NCBI RefSeq assembly: GCF_030272615.1
Contig: NC_081412.1
Location: 19,011,932 to 19,075,931 of the forward strand
Reading direction: 5' to 3'
DNA length: 64,000 nt
Source of the DNA: Cryptomeria japonica
Lineage: Eukaryota; Streptophyta; Pinopsida; Cupressales; Cupressaceae
Shown here: positions 22,120 through 33,435 of the stretch, piece by piece
Layout: every line of letters starts with the position of its first letter
Position numbering within the stretch: the first letter of the stretch is position 1
Program-made: the position numbers and the translations under genes
The notes under the pieces: generated by a model
What the model was told of the DNA's origin: nothing
The model's database searches: none
The model's input: only the letters and a program-made list of their open reading frames with translations

Positions 22120-23404
22120 TATAAAACCGTTTGAGGTGCATGTTGTTGATTGGATCTGCTAGCGGTTCTATGTTTGAAGTAGCCAAGTGATATGCGTTGG
22201 ACCCAAATACAGCAATGATAACATATGGACCCAGCCAATTTGATTCAAACTTTCCCTGATGTTCTTGATTGGTTTGGTTATGAGGATTCTCTTGAAGAAC
22301 AAGATCACCTACCTCAAATGTACGAGGTCTAACTCAATAATTATAGCTTCTACTCATGCACTGCTGATAGGCTTTGAGGTGATTGTATGTAGCTTGTCAT
22401 TTCTCATCAAGTAGCTCTAAATCTTGGAGACGGGATACTCTTTATGCTTCATCATCTATGAGATTATGCAATGAAACCCATAGAGATGGTATCTCGACCT
22501 CAATAGGAAGGATGGATTATGCTCCATAGACCACTGAGTAGGGAGTTGCGCCTGTAGGGGTTCGAATGCTAGTTTGATACGCCCATAGTGCTAGATTTAT
22601 TTGAACATGCTAATCATGACCGACATCATTGACTGTCTTCTTGAGGATTCTTAATATGTTTTTGTTTGATGCTTCGGCCTGACCATTTCCTTGTGGGTAA
22701 TAGGGAGTGGAAAAGTGGTGTTGGATGTGAAACTTCTCACAGAGCTCACAGACATCCTAATTTTTGAATGGAAGCCTGTTATCTGTGATGATGGACATGG
22801 GTACACCATATTGGTAGATGATGTAATTAAGGATGAATGAGGCAATCTGCTTGCTAGTGACTTGGGTAAGTGGAACAACTTCAATCCACTTTGTGAAGTA
22901 TTCGGTAGTGGTAATAATGAATTTGTGGCCGTTGGATGAAGATGGATGGATTTTACCCACAAGGTCAAGTCCCCATTGACAAAAAGGTGATTGTGTTGTG
23001 ATTGATTGTAATTCCTATGCTGGTGCATGTATCAGGTCTCCATGAACTTGGCATTTCTTTCATTTTCTGACAAAGTAGTAGGAGTCTTTTAACATGGATG
23101 GCCAATAGTATCCAGCTTGTATGATCTTCTTGGCTAGTGAAGGACCACTTGAGTGAGTCCCATAAATTCCTTCATGTACCTCTTCCAAGGCCTTTTTTAT
23201 CTCATCCTATTCCAGACATCGAATGAGAGTACCATCAAGACTGCGTCGGTATAGGGTTTCAGCAATAATGGTATATCGAGCGGTTTGGCGAATGAAGGTT
23301 TTACGTTGGTTATTCAATTGGTTAGGAGGTAGTGTGTGATCATGGAGGTAGGTGTAGAACTCACCATACCATGGGGATTCAGAACCGACAAGGTGACATA
23401 TCAT
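22120..23404 (-). pseudogene. G1 integrase
   Basis: In order on the minus strand: ETLYRRSLDGTLIRCLE, a zinc-binding region with HEGIYGTH and one cysteine codon lost (VRK*KKC), GLDLVGKI, then the core FIITTTEYFTKWIEVVPL, where relatives have ATDYFTKW, so the first catalytic Asp reads as Glu. IITDNRLPFKN supplies the second Asp, and a degraded PQGNGQAEASNKN the Glu. LALWAYQTSIRTPTGATPY, VGDLVLQ and GPYVIIAVF follow in the C-terminal part. Several in-frame stops. Degenerate and inactive. Confidence 0.88.
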
Positions 23405-23489
23405 CTTGGATTCGGGGATATCATAAGCGGGAATCCAAATCTATTCCATCGAGAATTCATAGCGTGTTGAATTTTGTGGAAGATCTAGG

Positions 23490-23876
23490 AGAGATGCAAT
23501 GGTAGTCATAGCGTCAGCAGCTCGATTATGATCTCTGAGTATCTGGTCAAAGGTGATAGTAGTAAATGATACTTTTAAAATGTCTACCATTTGCTTGTAC
23601 GGCATGAGTTTATCATCCTTGGTTTGATATTCATTTGTTACTTGTCAGATGACCAGTTGGGAGTTGCCATATATCTGTAGCTCTTTCAATTTCCATTGTA
23701 TGGCTAGTCTGAGTACTGTGATCAAGGCCTCATATTCTGCTATGTTGTTCGTACATATAAATGTGAGCCTGTAAGACTTTGGGATGTTGTCACCTTGAGG
23801 TGTGATAAACAAAATGCCTTCCCCCGAGCCATGCCTAGTGTATGAACCATCAAAGTATAGTTTCCATGGTTGTGCT
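23490..23876 (-). pseudogene. G1 second (archaeal-type) RNase H, after the ordinary RNase H
   Basis: WKLYFDGSYTRHGSGEG opens the domain (first Asp), NNIAEYEALI gives Glu, then IYGNSQLVI, where relatives have GDS, so the third acid is now Asn, then a TGA stop, and NRAADAM carries the last Asp. The position RT-RNase H-this domain-integrase is the arrangement known for plant Tat-lineage elements. Decayed. Confidence 0.88.
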
Positions 23877-23959
23877 ATTGTGATCATGAATATCTCTTCA
23901 TCTAGAAAATTGGAAATGAGAGGATGATCGCCTATGAGGGGTGCATTAGTCAACTGATC

Positions 23960-25381
23960 TACAATAACTTGACCCTTGATAGCCTTACGGTCCACATACT
24001 TGATGTCAAATTCACTTAGAATCATCACCCATTTGGCCAAGCGACCAGTCAATGCTGCTTTGTTGAGTAAGTACTTTAGTGGATTGATCTTTGCAATGAG
24101 TTGTACTTTATGTGTTAACAAATAGTGCCTTAGTTTAGTAGCTGTCAAGATTATAGCTAGGCAAGCTCGCTCAATAGGTGTGTAATTGAGTTCATAGCCG
24201 ACCAGTGTGCGAGAGATATAGTATACAACACACTCCTTTCCTTCTATATTGTGTTGTGCCAGCAATACTTCCAATGCTATATTAGTTGCTGAAATATAGA
24301 GTAATAGAGGTTTACTTGGATCTGGAGGGATCAACAATGGTGTATTCATGAGATAATCTTTAAGCATCTAGAATGCTTGTTGGCATCTGGTATCCCATTG
24401 AAAGTGAATGTTCTTATGTAGTAGATGTGTAAAGGAGTGACACTTATCTACCAGTTGTCCAATGAATCTTTGGATGGATTGTAGCCACCCTTGTAATGTC
24501 CTTAGCTGACTGATGTTATTTGGAGGTGGTATGTTCTTGATTGCTTTGACCTTTGCCGGATCAACCTCAATGCCTTTGCCTGAGATAATGTATCCTAGTA
24601 GCTTCCCTGAGGTTACTCCAAAGACACATTTCTTTGGGTTGAGTCACACATGATATTGTTCTAGTATGTCAAAGATTTTCTCTAATATGTCTAGATGGCC
24701 TTCTCTTGTGAGTGATTTTTCCAATAAGTCATCAACATAATCTCCCATTATAGTATGCATCATATCATGAAAGATGGTGGTCATTTCTCTTTGATAGGTC
24801 ACTCCTGCGTTCTTGAGACCGAAAGGCATTACATTCCAACAGTATATTCCCCATGGACATGTGAAGGCCATCTTATGTTGATCCTTTGGTGTGATCTTTA
24901 TCTAGTTGTACCCTGGAAAGCCATCCATGAGAGAAAGCATGGCATGTCCTACTGTTAGGTCCACTATTATGTCGATGTTTGGTAGGGGAAAGTCATCTTT
25001 AGGACATGCTTTGTTTAGATTTCTAAAATCAATATAGATACGGATGCCCCCATTTGGTTTTCCAATAGGAATAATGTTGGAGATCCAATCTACATAATCA
25101 ATTGGTCTAATAAAACCAACATCCAGGAGTTTCTTAAGTTCTACTTTGACTAGTACCACGATCTGGGGATGCATCTTGCAAAGCTTCTGCTTGACAAGCT
25201 TAGCTCCTTCTACTATGGTGAGGTGATGCATGACTAAATCAGGATCAAGACCAAGCATATCTACATATGACCATGCAAAATTGATCTCACGCTTCTGGAA
25301 GAATTCTACAAATTTAGGTTGTTCCTCTGGAGTTAAAAGAGATGCCACATGTATGTGGTGAGGAGTTTCAGAAGTCCCCAC
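23960..25381 (-). pseudogene. G1 reverse transcriptase and ordinary RNase H
   Basis: RT: FVEFFQKREINFAWSYVDM, GFIRPIDYVDWISNIIPIGK, IYIDFRNLNKACPKDDFPLP, MDGFPGYN then a TAG stop where relatives have Q, WNVMPFGLKNAGVTYQ and catalytic DYVDDLL. The ordinary RNase H begins near LLLYISATN (catalytic Asp replaced), keeps the Glu in TPIERACLAII, and reads IAKINPLKYLL where TDH is usual. It looks catalytically dead by design as well as by decay, a pattern seen in dual-RNase-H elements. Confidence 0.9.
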
Positions 25382-25417
25382 GTTGAATTCTTTTGTTTCT
25401 TCAATAAGGATTGTTGA

Positions 25418-26379
25418 TCATTCTTGATTCATACTAGAGGGGAGGATGTCAAACCTTTCATTCGTAGGTTCCTTAGAGAGGTTTTCACCATTAGATACGT
25501 TCTTTCTTTTTACTTTTTTGGGATCAAACAATGCCACAGTGTGGTTTTCACTGGAAGATCCATGCTTTATTGTAATATGTTTGCAGCTAAAAGGTTTGGC
25601 ATCTGCCCCGAAGTAGGCTGTGCTATTAAGTTCAATGGTGAATCCAGCTTTGTGATCTCCACTTGGTATGTTATCCCGTAGTTCCAAAAATTCAATGATC
25701 GCCTCATCATTTTGGAATTGGTCAGGGCATGGGGGATTTAGATTGGTTCCATTTGATGAGTTTAGGATGGATCATGGGCATTACCTCATCGATCAGGTTA
25801 AGGTCATAAGACGTGCCAGTGAGGGTTAAGACATTGTGGTTAAGGTCATTGATGGTACTCTCCCTGTCAGAATCGAGCGTAGGATGTGACGTAGGGTCTA
25901 TGGAAGGTGTTTCTAGTTCAGGAACCCAAGAGGTTTTAATTTGCGCTTCGTCGTAAATAGGAATTTCTTTGTGAGGTGGAGGTGGTGATGTGTCTTCCTC
26001 ATCTAAAGTATTAAGATGTATGGAATCAAATTCCCACTCGTGTGAGTTAGTCTCTGAGTTGCTTTCTAGTATCTGATTACTATACCATATTGGGATATCC
26101 TTTGAGTTAAGCACTACAGGTGTGATCGACTGATGTACCATTGTAGATGAAATGATCGGTGTTGCAGGAAGGATTATGGGGATCTATGAATCTGATATAG
26201 GTAGCATCAGTGTTGTTGAATCTGCTGCTTCTGATGGAATTATTGGTGTTGTCAATACTACTTGGGGTTCTGATACTACTAATGGTTCTATTGATGCAGT
26301 TGTTGTTGCTGATGGGGTTGCTTGTTTGATTGGTGAGATTATTAATGTTGCGGATGATATTGGTGGGATTTTCAACCAC
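25418..26379 (-). pseudogene. G1 protease-RT linker region
   Basis: Low-complexity acidic and Ser/Thr-rich frames (EEDTSPPPPHKEIPIYDEAQ; TLDSDRESTINDLNHN), then LPSSMNQE just before RT. Alternative frames over 26107-26423 are Asn- or Thr/Ser-rich and probably not real. Linkers like this join protease to RT in large plant gypsy elements. No domain recognised. Confidence 0.6.
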
Positions 26380-26450
26380 ATTGGAGCAATTGGTGTGGTT
26401 CTTGGTGCTGCTGATATAGTCAAGGGTGACCTCTTTATGTTTGTACTAGG

Positions 26451-27400
26451 CTAATATAGAGGTTTGTTGGGTTTCCCTTTGAATCTGAGGTTAGGAAGGA
26501 TCTCCTTTTGAAAGCCTAATCCCGTGTTATCTTTGGGCTTTAATTTCAGCTGCAGCAACTCATATCGTCCTTGCTTGCAAGGTCCCAAAGCACTCTGACC
26601 ATCATAACCCATTCTTTGCATAATGATAAGGACTTTTCCATATTGATCTATGGGAAGCTTAGCTTGTGGGATGTTTGTGGTGATAGGATCTTTATAGATC
26701 CATTCTGCTAAGTCCTCATTTTTGGTCTCTTCTTCTTGACTCTTTCCAAAAATGAAAGGCATCAAAGTGCATGCCGACTTGACCAGTGGTGCTTGAAGTA
26801 ACCTTTGAGGCTTACCATGAGTTCTAGGGGAAGTGGGTAGTTCCCCAACACAAAAGAGTTGGCTGAGATTATACTCCCTAGGACCTTCCTTTGCTATTTT
26901 CATCTTGAGCTTCTCTTGCTTGGGTATAGTGGTGTTTGAACTGTAAAGAGAGGTTGGACTTACATATGAGGTGGATGAGATGGCTTCTTTGTTGTTGGGA
27001 ATGGTAATCTCTGGTTGATGATTGATATTGTGACAATATGCAAATGGATTTGCATTGCCCAGGATTGTAATTTCTACACCATTATGAGGAAACTTGATAC
27101 ACTGGTGGTAGGTGGATGGAACGGCTTGCATGGCGTGTATCCAAGGTCTTCCTAACAAAAAATTATATGACAAAGGAAGGTCAAGAACTTGACATATGAT
27201 GTGTTTCACCACTGGTCCCACTCGGATCGGTAGTACAACTGCTCCTTTGGATGAACACTCTGAATCATCATAGGCTTTTATGGTTATCTTTTTGCGGGGA
27301 TCCATTGATTCAATTCCATATCCCAATGTTGTGACCAATTGTAATGCATAGATATTTAGGCTTGCTCCATTGTCGATCAAGACTCACTTGATCCTATGTT
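26451..27400 (-). pseudogene. G1 aspartic protease region with a G-patch-like segment
   Basis: The active site is VLIDNGASLNIYAL just after a TGA stop near 27381 (family: DGG/DSGS), followed by AYDDSECSSKGAVVLPI and YNFLLGRPWIHAM, the standard retropepsin-like landmarks. About 220 residues on, MGYDGQSALGPCKQGRYEL then NTGLGFQ match a G-patch, a short glycine-rich RNA-binding motif known beside protease in some plant gypsy elements and betaretroviruses. The frame is otherwise open for 309 codons. Confidence 0.85.
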
Positions 27401-27902
27401 GGTTGATAAATCCTTCAATATGGAGTGAGGTGTAACGAGGTTGCTGGAATGATGTATTGTCACTTTCAGAGAAAGTGAGACAAGGTGATGATCTTAGATT
27501 CCCAACCATAGCTTGGAATTGATCTACATTTAGATTTGCAGGGACTGACGCTTCTTGGAGAGCTTGATTCAAGATTGTTTTATGAGATGGGGATAGGCGC
27601 AAAAGTTCTAAGATAGATATAAGTGCGGGCATCTTGTCTAACTGTTCCACAAGGTTATACTACTTTGGGATGGAAGGTGTGCCTTGTGGAGCTGCTTTAA
27701 TGGTGATCTTACCACGATGTGTAACAACATTGCAGGTAGAGCTTGGATTTTTTATGGTAATGGTTGCAATTTGTTCATTGGCATCATATAGGTGATTCAC
27801 AGTGTAATTATAGGTAGCTCGCGTATAATCAGTGGTATCTGTGTTTTTCCCTGAAGTGGAAGGACCCCTTTGGTCTTGTGATGGAAGTGGATTCTTAAAC
27901 AT
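27384..27902 (-). pseudogene. G1 gag C-terminal / pre-protease region
   Basis: EQLDKMPALISILELLRLSP followed by SHKTILNQAL is a phrase typical of the gag-protease junction in plant Tat-like elements. Frames are split by a stop near 27658 and another at 27381. No zinc knuckle is visible. Confidence 0.75.
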
Positions 27903-28122
27903 GAGATGATCATTATTTGTACTTTGATGTTTTTGGTAAGGTCACCAGATTTTGAGAAACCAACTGACATAATATTGTTTCAATAGGTTCTCCTAAGGGA
28001 GTGTATGTTCATTTTGGTTTATAATTATGTTGACATTGTCTTGGTTCCTCTTGTTGTACATCGTGTCCTTGATTTGGGGGGGCAACTGTGTTATTCTTGG
28101 GTGGGGGGTTTTGTCTCGCAAA

Positions 28123-29268
28123 TCAGATCATAGATTGTGCACTTTTAATAGTCCTTGCATCTACAATCCCGTCATTGATGATATTTTTGTTTATGTTCCA
28201 AAAGTTAGGTTTATCACTATTGAAGCATGGGCGAGGGCCATCCTTTGGCTCATTGTATATCTTGATAAGCCCTTTTTTTATGAGAACCTGTTCACATTTT
28301 AAACCCTTGGTGATCATATCATTGAAGGATTGTGTGCCTTTCATGTCTAGCTGAAATTCCATTTCTTCGTTTAAGTTGGAAATGAATATTTCCACCAGTT
28401 CTTGTTCAGGTAACTAAAGAGAACATTTGCTAGACATTTGACACCATCGTTGCAAGAAGATTGAAAATAGTTCTCCTAGTTTTTGTTTAGTGTTACACAA
28501 ATTTTCCATAGTGATATCACGTTCAATGTTATGTGAGTAGTGTGCAAGGAATTTCTGGAACAATTCTTCGAATGTCCTAATGTCGCCTACTAGTCGGGAA
28601 AACCATGATGTGGTTGTCCCTCCCAAACTTTGGGGAAAGAGTCACATTAGGTATGTGTCCTCATATGCCACTTCTAGGAAAGCTAAATGAAATTCTCTAA
28701 CATGATCGCAAGGGTCTCCTTTTCCTTGATACTTTTTGAACTTAGGTGTTTCAAACCCTTGTGGAAAAGGTGGCATATGTAGATTCTTATCAAAGGGCTA
28801 GGGACAAATATCATTAAGTGAAAACTGGTTTGTTTTCAAACCACCATGGAGTTGTTGAGCTAAATTCTCGACTTGCTGCTGCAACATGTAAATGTCATTT
28901 GGAGGAGGAGGAGGTGGGGGATTTCTTTGATGGAGGTTGTATCTGATGTGATCTTGACCTCTTTCATCCTCATTATGACTTTGTTGTTCTGATGGTTGCC
29001 TTAGTTGTGCAATATCAAAATCAGAGGGTAGTTTGGCTCCCTCTTGGGCAAGTCTTAAAAAGTGAGCATCAGTGTTGCTCATGAGTATTTCATCAAAAAG
29101 TCGATTAAAGAGAGGGTTGTGTTGTGCCCTTTCTATTGCTGCAGGAGTAGGAGTACTTGGATTTTCATCATTTGGGTTTCCTCCAAGGGCTTCTTGGAAT
29201 TCATTGATATTTTCCTCCTCTTCATCCTCAATTTCTAGTTGTCTAGATCTTGATCTGGTTTGAGCCAT
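28123..29268 (-). pseudogene. G1 gag
   Basis: Starts at ATG 29268 with MAQTRSRSRQLEIEDEEEEN, then an acidic/proline-rich leader. After a stop near 28798 come a capsid-like region (KYQGKGDPCDHVREF, WFSRLVGDIRTFEELFQKFL, QKLGELFSIFLQRW) and FISNLNEEMEFQLD. At least two frame breaks (about 28640 and 28400). It forms the particle core. The opening is acidic although gag proteins are often basic. Confidence 0.85.
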
Positions 29269-31289
29269 TTTTTTTACAAGTTGTTCTTGAAGTTAAGTGA
29301 AAATGATGATGAGTTGGTGATGAAATGAGAGATTAATGTTTGGTGAAGTGTTTTGCATATGGATCTCTAGCACTAAAGGTATTTGTTACCAAAGTCCTTT
29401 CTTGAATTACTTGTTGTGTTTGGTTGATAATGTTTGATATGATAAGGTTTAGAGAGATCTAAGATGTGTTACAGACCCAACTACCTAGTAATGAGAGGAT
29501 TCACTCAGAGACTAGTTTTAACTCGCATAGAAATGCCTCTTAGAGTGAGTTTATCCTAGATGTAGAGACACTCTAAAAAGTGATGTGTTGTGTTTGATTT
29601 AAGCATTATCGAAAGAGAACTTAGGACAAAACCTCTTTATGTTTTGAGAGTTGGAATGGATTGATGATGTGTGAATGTGATAATGGATGAAATGTTAACT
29701 TCAATAGAAACTTTGTGTTACAAAAGGAACAAGCTCTTCCTCTTCTCTTTCAGAGGTTGGTGGTTCTTCCCTAGCTGAGTTATATGTGATGCAAATGTCT
29801 GGAAAGAAGGCAGGATTGGTTTTGCCTCCCTTGTTTTTATGATAACTCAAAGCTCTATATTGAGTAAAATCTCTGTAGTTTAATGACTCTTGATCAAACT
29901 CATTTGATTTTCCTTGAAGATAGAGACGCATGTGATGTAAGAAGGTAATATGTGAGAGAAAGATTTGTCTATTAAGATAAAAGAATTTCCTTCTTTTGAT
30001 GAAAGACTTTGAGCTCAATGGTCTTTTCTTCAAATTGATATGTTGATGAAGATTCTTCCGTCTCAAAATGTGAAGAATGGTCATATAGTTTGATACTCTA
30101 TTTTTGCACTTTGTTTTTGATCTTTGGTTTTTGAAAATGTTTGTGTTGGATGAATACTTGTTTTTGGAACTGATTTTTTATTTTTCTTTGACAAGAAAAC
30201 AAAGCAAGCTCACAAACACAAGAATGTTGCCTAAAAAGGCACAAATAAGTGGGGGTCTAGATCAACCCAATCTTTGGACTTTTATGACCCTTTCTTTCCA
30301 AATGTTTTTGAGTATTTTTTTCCAAAAAGCCTGAAGTCAGCTCAGTTTATCACTGGTCTTGACACAAAATGAAAACACTTCAAACACTTTTTATCCCTAA
30401 GGTCAAATGGCCAGTTGCGATAATTTTAGCTCACATCTTGATATTTCTTCAACTTTGGTACTACATACCTTATGAATCCCGTCGTGGCAGGTAAGGATGT
30501 GATATACTAAGTCTTGCACGAGCATAACAAATAGATGATCCCTATGATGGGGGAGTCACCACTTTTATCAGGCTACAAGTAACCTTTCAAAAAGCTATGT
30601 TTCTACTCAAGGAAATATGTATGGTGAGTATCTTGGGAGCAAAACCTTCTATGCTCTTGCACTGAACTTCTCACAAATATCCTCAATCAATAGAGTGGGT
30701 GGGCTACTATATAAAGGTGTTTAGTAATTTTTGATGTTTTTGGACATAAGTTCATTCTGCAATGACTCACTTAAGAGCCTTATAACTTGTGGTGGAGCCC
30801 ATTTGTCCTTTCGGCAAGTTACACTGTAGGAACAGATATACCCAAGGCTACAACTTTCGCTCACACCTGATTTCTATAGTGGCTCGAAGGATTTACCACA
30901 CGAGGTCATTCCCAAGAGTGATGTGTCTCTTGGTAGGCCTCTCTTAAAAATATAAACTTTGAGTGTTACCAACACTTTTCTCTTGCAACTAGGACCATGA
31001 AAGCCAAGGGAGAGGATAGTGTGTGTTAGAAGTAGGACCACTCGACAAACTTTTTGCACAAGTGTGTCAAACATAAAAGACACTTGTTCTTTTTAACTCA
31101 TCATCGCAATGTTATCTAACTATTTGGAGACGTTGCTCCAACAGTCATGGTATTTTTTCTATCCTTCAATGGAAAAACTTGTTGTAATCTAGGAAAATGA
31201 AATCCTAGTCAACTAAATGAAAAACAAGTTTGCTTAAGTGAAAATCGCTTTGAGCTTCAAGGAAAAGTGGCTTGTTCTTTTTATCGAAA
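29269..31289 (-). other. G1 5' leader
   Basis: About 2 kb between LTR C and gag. No convincing frame. At the LTR junction the minus strand reads GTCTAACATTTCGATAAAAAG, not matching the extended LTR ends of A and B (CATTCTCCCATTTTG), and no standard primer-binding site is visible. The extreme LTR end and primer site are probably deleted here. Confidence 0.6.
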
Positions 31290-32753
31290 TGTTAGACAAA
31301 ACCCAGTGGTGTTATAACACAAGAGAAACAACAAGAAACAAAGAACTATTAGTGTTAATCAACCAAAGACTAGTCTAAGCAAGCATACCAAGAGAGACAC
31401 TAAAAATATAATAAAACATTAGACAGTGAAAACAAATACAATAAGGCATCTCCAAATGCCTTCTACCATGATTGTAGCTCCTCCTCCCTTGTTCCTCTCC
31501 TCTCCAAGTTCCAAATTAGTGTAGCTCTTGGCATCTTTTTGCACTATGGATGCCTTATGGAGGTTCAAGATGAAAAATGATTAACTAAATGTTATGCAAG
31601 TGCGAACAAAAGCTAAAATAAGAGATTATCTAATTAGCTAGTGTTGATTTTAAACCAAAAGACTGAATATGATTGATTTATACTAAAATTCTCTCTAAAA
31701 ATGACTATAATGTCAATGCATACAAGTTTTTAGGATTATAGCTAAGAATGCTAAATGCCTGGGGATTTGAAAATGAGGAATGTGAGCTCTATTTATAGGT
31801 AAAATGGAGGAATGCATGGTTGAGACTGAGTAATCTCAACAAGGGTCAGGATTGAATGGTATTCAATCCATGTGAGGACTTTCAACCCAATCCCAGGATG
31901 ACAACTGTCAACATGAGACGGGTTGAGAGGGGAGGGAAGAAGCATTAAATGCTTGACATGACCTGAGGGATAACTTGGGAGGTAAGGTTAATGTTGAGTT
32001 GAGTGAATAAATTCATTATCCAAAGAATAATGTTTTTATCCAATGGATAAACTCTTGTGCAAGAGTTAGTGAGGATAACCATGGTCAAAACAATAAATGC
32101 TTGAGGAGACACATGGGTTACATTGAGTTAGGGGTCAATGTCCCTAACCATGGGTGCAAGTGGATTTAACCATACATGGTCATGTAAGAGCCTTTAATGG
32201 TTTGGAAGACTTTAGAGGTTAACCATTTGAAGACCTAAAGCCTTAAATGCCTTTCAAAGACTTTGAGGGCTTTGAGAAGTGAATCCAAGTTGCCTAGGAA
32301 TGTGACAATATTTAGGGGATAGATTAGGCTAATTAGGAAAGGGTTAGAAGAGTCTACAAGGGGATTAGGATTGCAAGTGGGTTTGGTGGGTGAGGAAAAA
32401 TAGGATTTTTATTAAAAATAAAATTCATTTATTTCAACAAATAGGTGCAAGTTGCATTTTTAGGAGAATGCAAGTGGGGGGGTTTTTAAATGATTTAAAT
32501 AAATATTTTATTTAATTTATTTAAAAGAAGAAAGGGAGTTAAATTGAATAAATAGGATTTATTCATTTAATTGATTGTGAATTTGGTTTAATGAATGAAC
32601 TAAAATAAATTGAATAATTTATTTAATTAATAGGAGAATGTTTGAGGATGAATTAATTAAATATTAATTTAATTAACTGATGGCTAGTGGATTTTTAATC
32701 AAATAAATAGCAAATATTCATTTAATTAAACTAGAGAGATTTATGTGACTACA
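31290..32753 (-). repeat. G1 LTR copy C (5' LTR, at least 1464 bp)
   Basis: Close copy of B over its length. The outer end TGTGACTACA is followed by CCTAC (32754-32758), matching CCTAC before LTR A. Confidence 0.9.
31788..31799 (-). promoter_or_regulatory. TATA-like box of the G1 5' LTR
   Basis: CCTATAAATAGAGCTC on the minus strand, identical to LTR B. This would have driven the genomic transcript. Confidence 0.6.
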
Positions 32754-32758
32754 CCTAC

Positions 32759-33239
32759 TATTTCCAATTAATTTAATAAAAATAAAATCATTTAAAATTA
32801 ATTAAGATATAGTTATTATATATAAATTAAATTAATTTAGTTAAGATTTTTTAAATTAATTTTCATTAAAAATATTATCTATAAAAAATATTGAACTAAT
32901 TAATACTAATAAATAAACACCATTTTTAGTACGTAATACATATAAAACTAAATAGAAATAAAAATAAAAATACATAATTGCATCATGATATCTTTGTCTT
33001 CTTTGTTCTCGATATCTTTTTTCCATTTCGGGAGAATAATTCCTTGAAGTCTTATTTTGTCTTCTCTTCTTGTTCCCCATGCTTTTAAAAAAACCTTCAA
33101 ATATCTTCAAATTATTGCCCTCAAAATAATTTTCAAATGTCTTCTCTCATTCAAAAATGCAAATTATTTTAATCATTTGTGTGTTAAAAAATGAAAAAAA
33201 TTATGTCTATTTATACGACTCTACTGAAATGTAAAAAAA
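32759..33239. other. AT-rich flank with a weak basic frame
   Basis: The minus frame from the ATG at 33080 (MGNKKRRQNKTSRNYSPEME, then KRYREQRRQRYHDAIM) is strikingly basic but turns into hydrophobic low-complexity sequence. It could be the N-terminal scrap of a gene. I cannot assign it, and composition alone may explain it. Confidence 0.3.
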
Positions 33240-33435
33240 AAAAAAATTGCATCGGCCAGTGTTCGAACAAACGCCAACAGTTAGAAAAGGTCGGGTTCGT
33301 TTGAACCTGACCGTTATGAAAAAGTGTGGATCAAAATTTACTATGTGGGTTCAAGCGAAGGGGGGTTCGCTCGAACCCATTATGGTTTGAACGGACCCCC
33401 CTTCACTCGAACCCCTGTTCATTCGAACCCTCTTG
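33240..33435. repeat. Cluster of TTCGAAC / GGTTCGTTTGAACC palindromic motifs
   Basis: Within 200 bp: GTTCGAACAAAC, GGTTCGTTTGAACC, GGGTTCAAGCGAAGG, GGGTTCGCTCGAACCC, GGTTTGAACGGACCC, CACTCGAACCCC and CATTCGAACCC. Several are near-perfect palindromes around TTCGAA or TTCNNNCGAA. Richer in G and C than the surroundings. Confidence 0.75.

Larger units (their letters stand above)
16221..32753 (-). mobile_element. G1: Ty3-gypsy element of the dual-RNase-H (Tat-like) kind, three-LTR form
   Basis: LTR-like copies at 16221-18015 (A), 18490-19969 (B) and 31290-32753 (C) share TG...CA-type ends and most of their sequence. B and C flank 11.3 kb of gag-protease-RT-RNase H-second RNase H-integrase on the minus strand. 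A is joined to B by only about 475 bp of element 3' internal sequence. The outer flanks carry CCTAC at 16216-16220 and 32754-32758, consistent with a single 5-bp target duplication around the whole A-to-C block. Copies B and C look very similar; A is more diverged. Confidence 0.85.

Noticed and set aside
26107-26454. Asn- or Gly/Val-rich frames on both strands in the G1 linker
   Set aside because: Trinucleotide-like low complexity; the linker frame that joins protease to RT is the better reading.
32856-33110. 84-codon frame with a very basic start
   Set aside because: It becomes hydrophobic low-complexity sequence from AT-rich DNA; a link to the DDE gene N-terminus was considered but the resemblance is only in lysine/arginine content.
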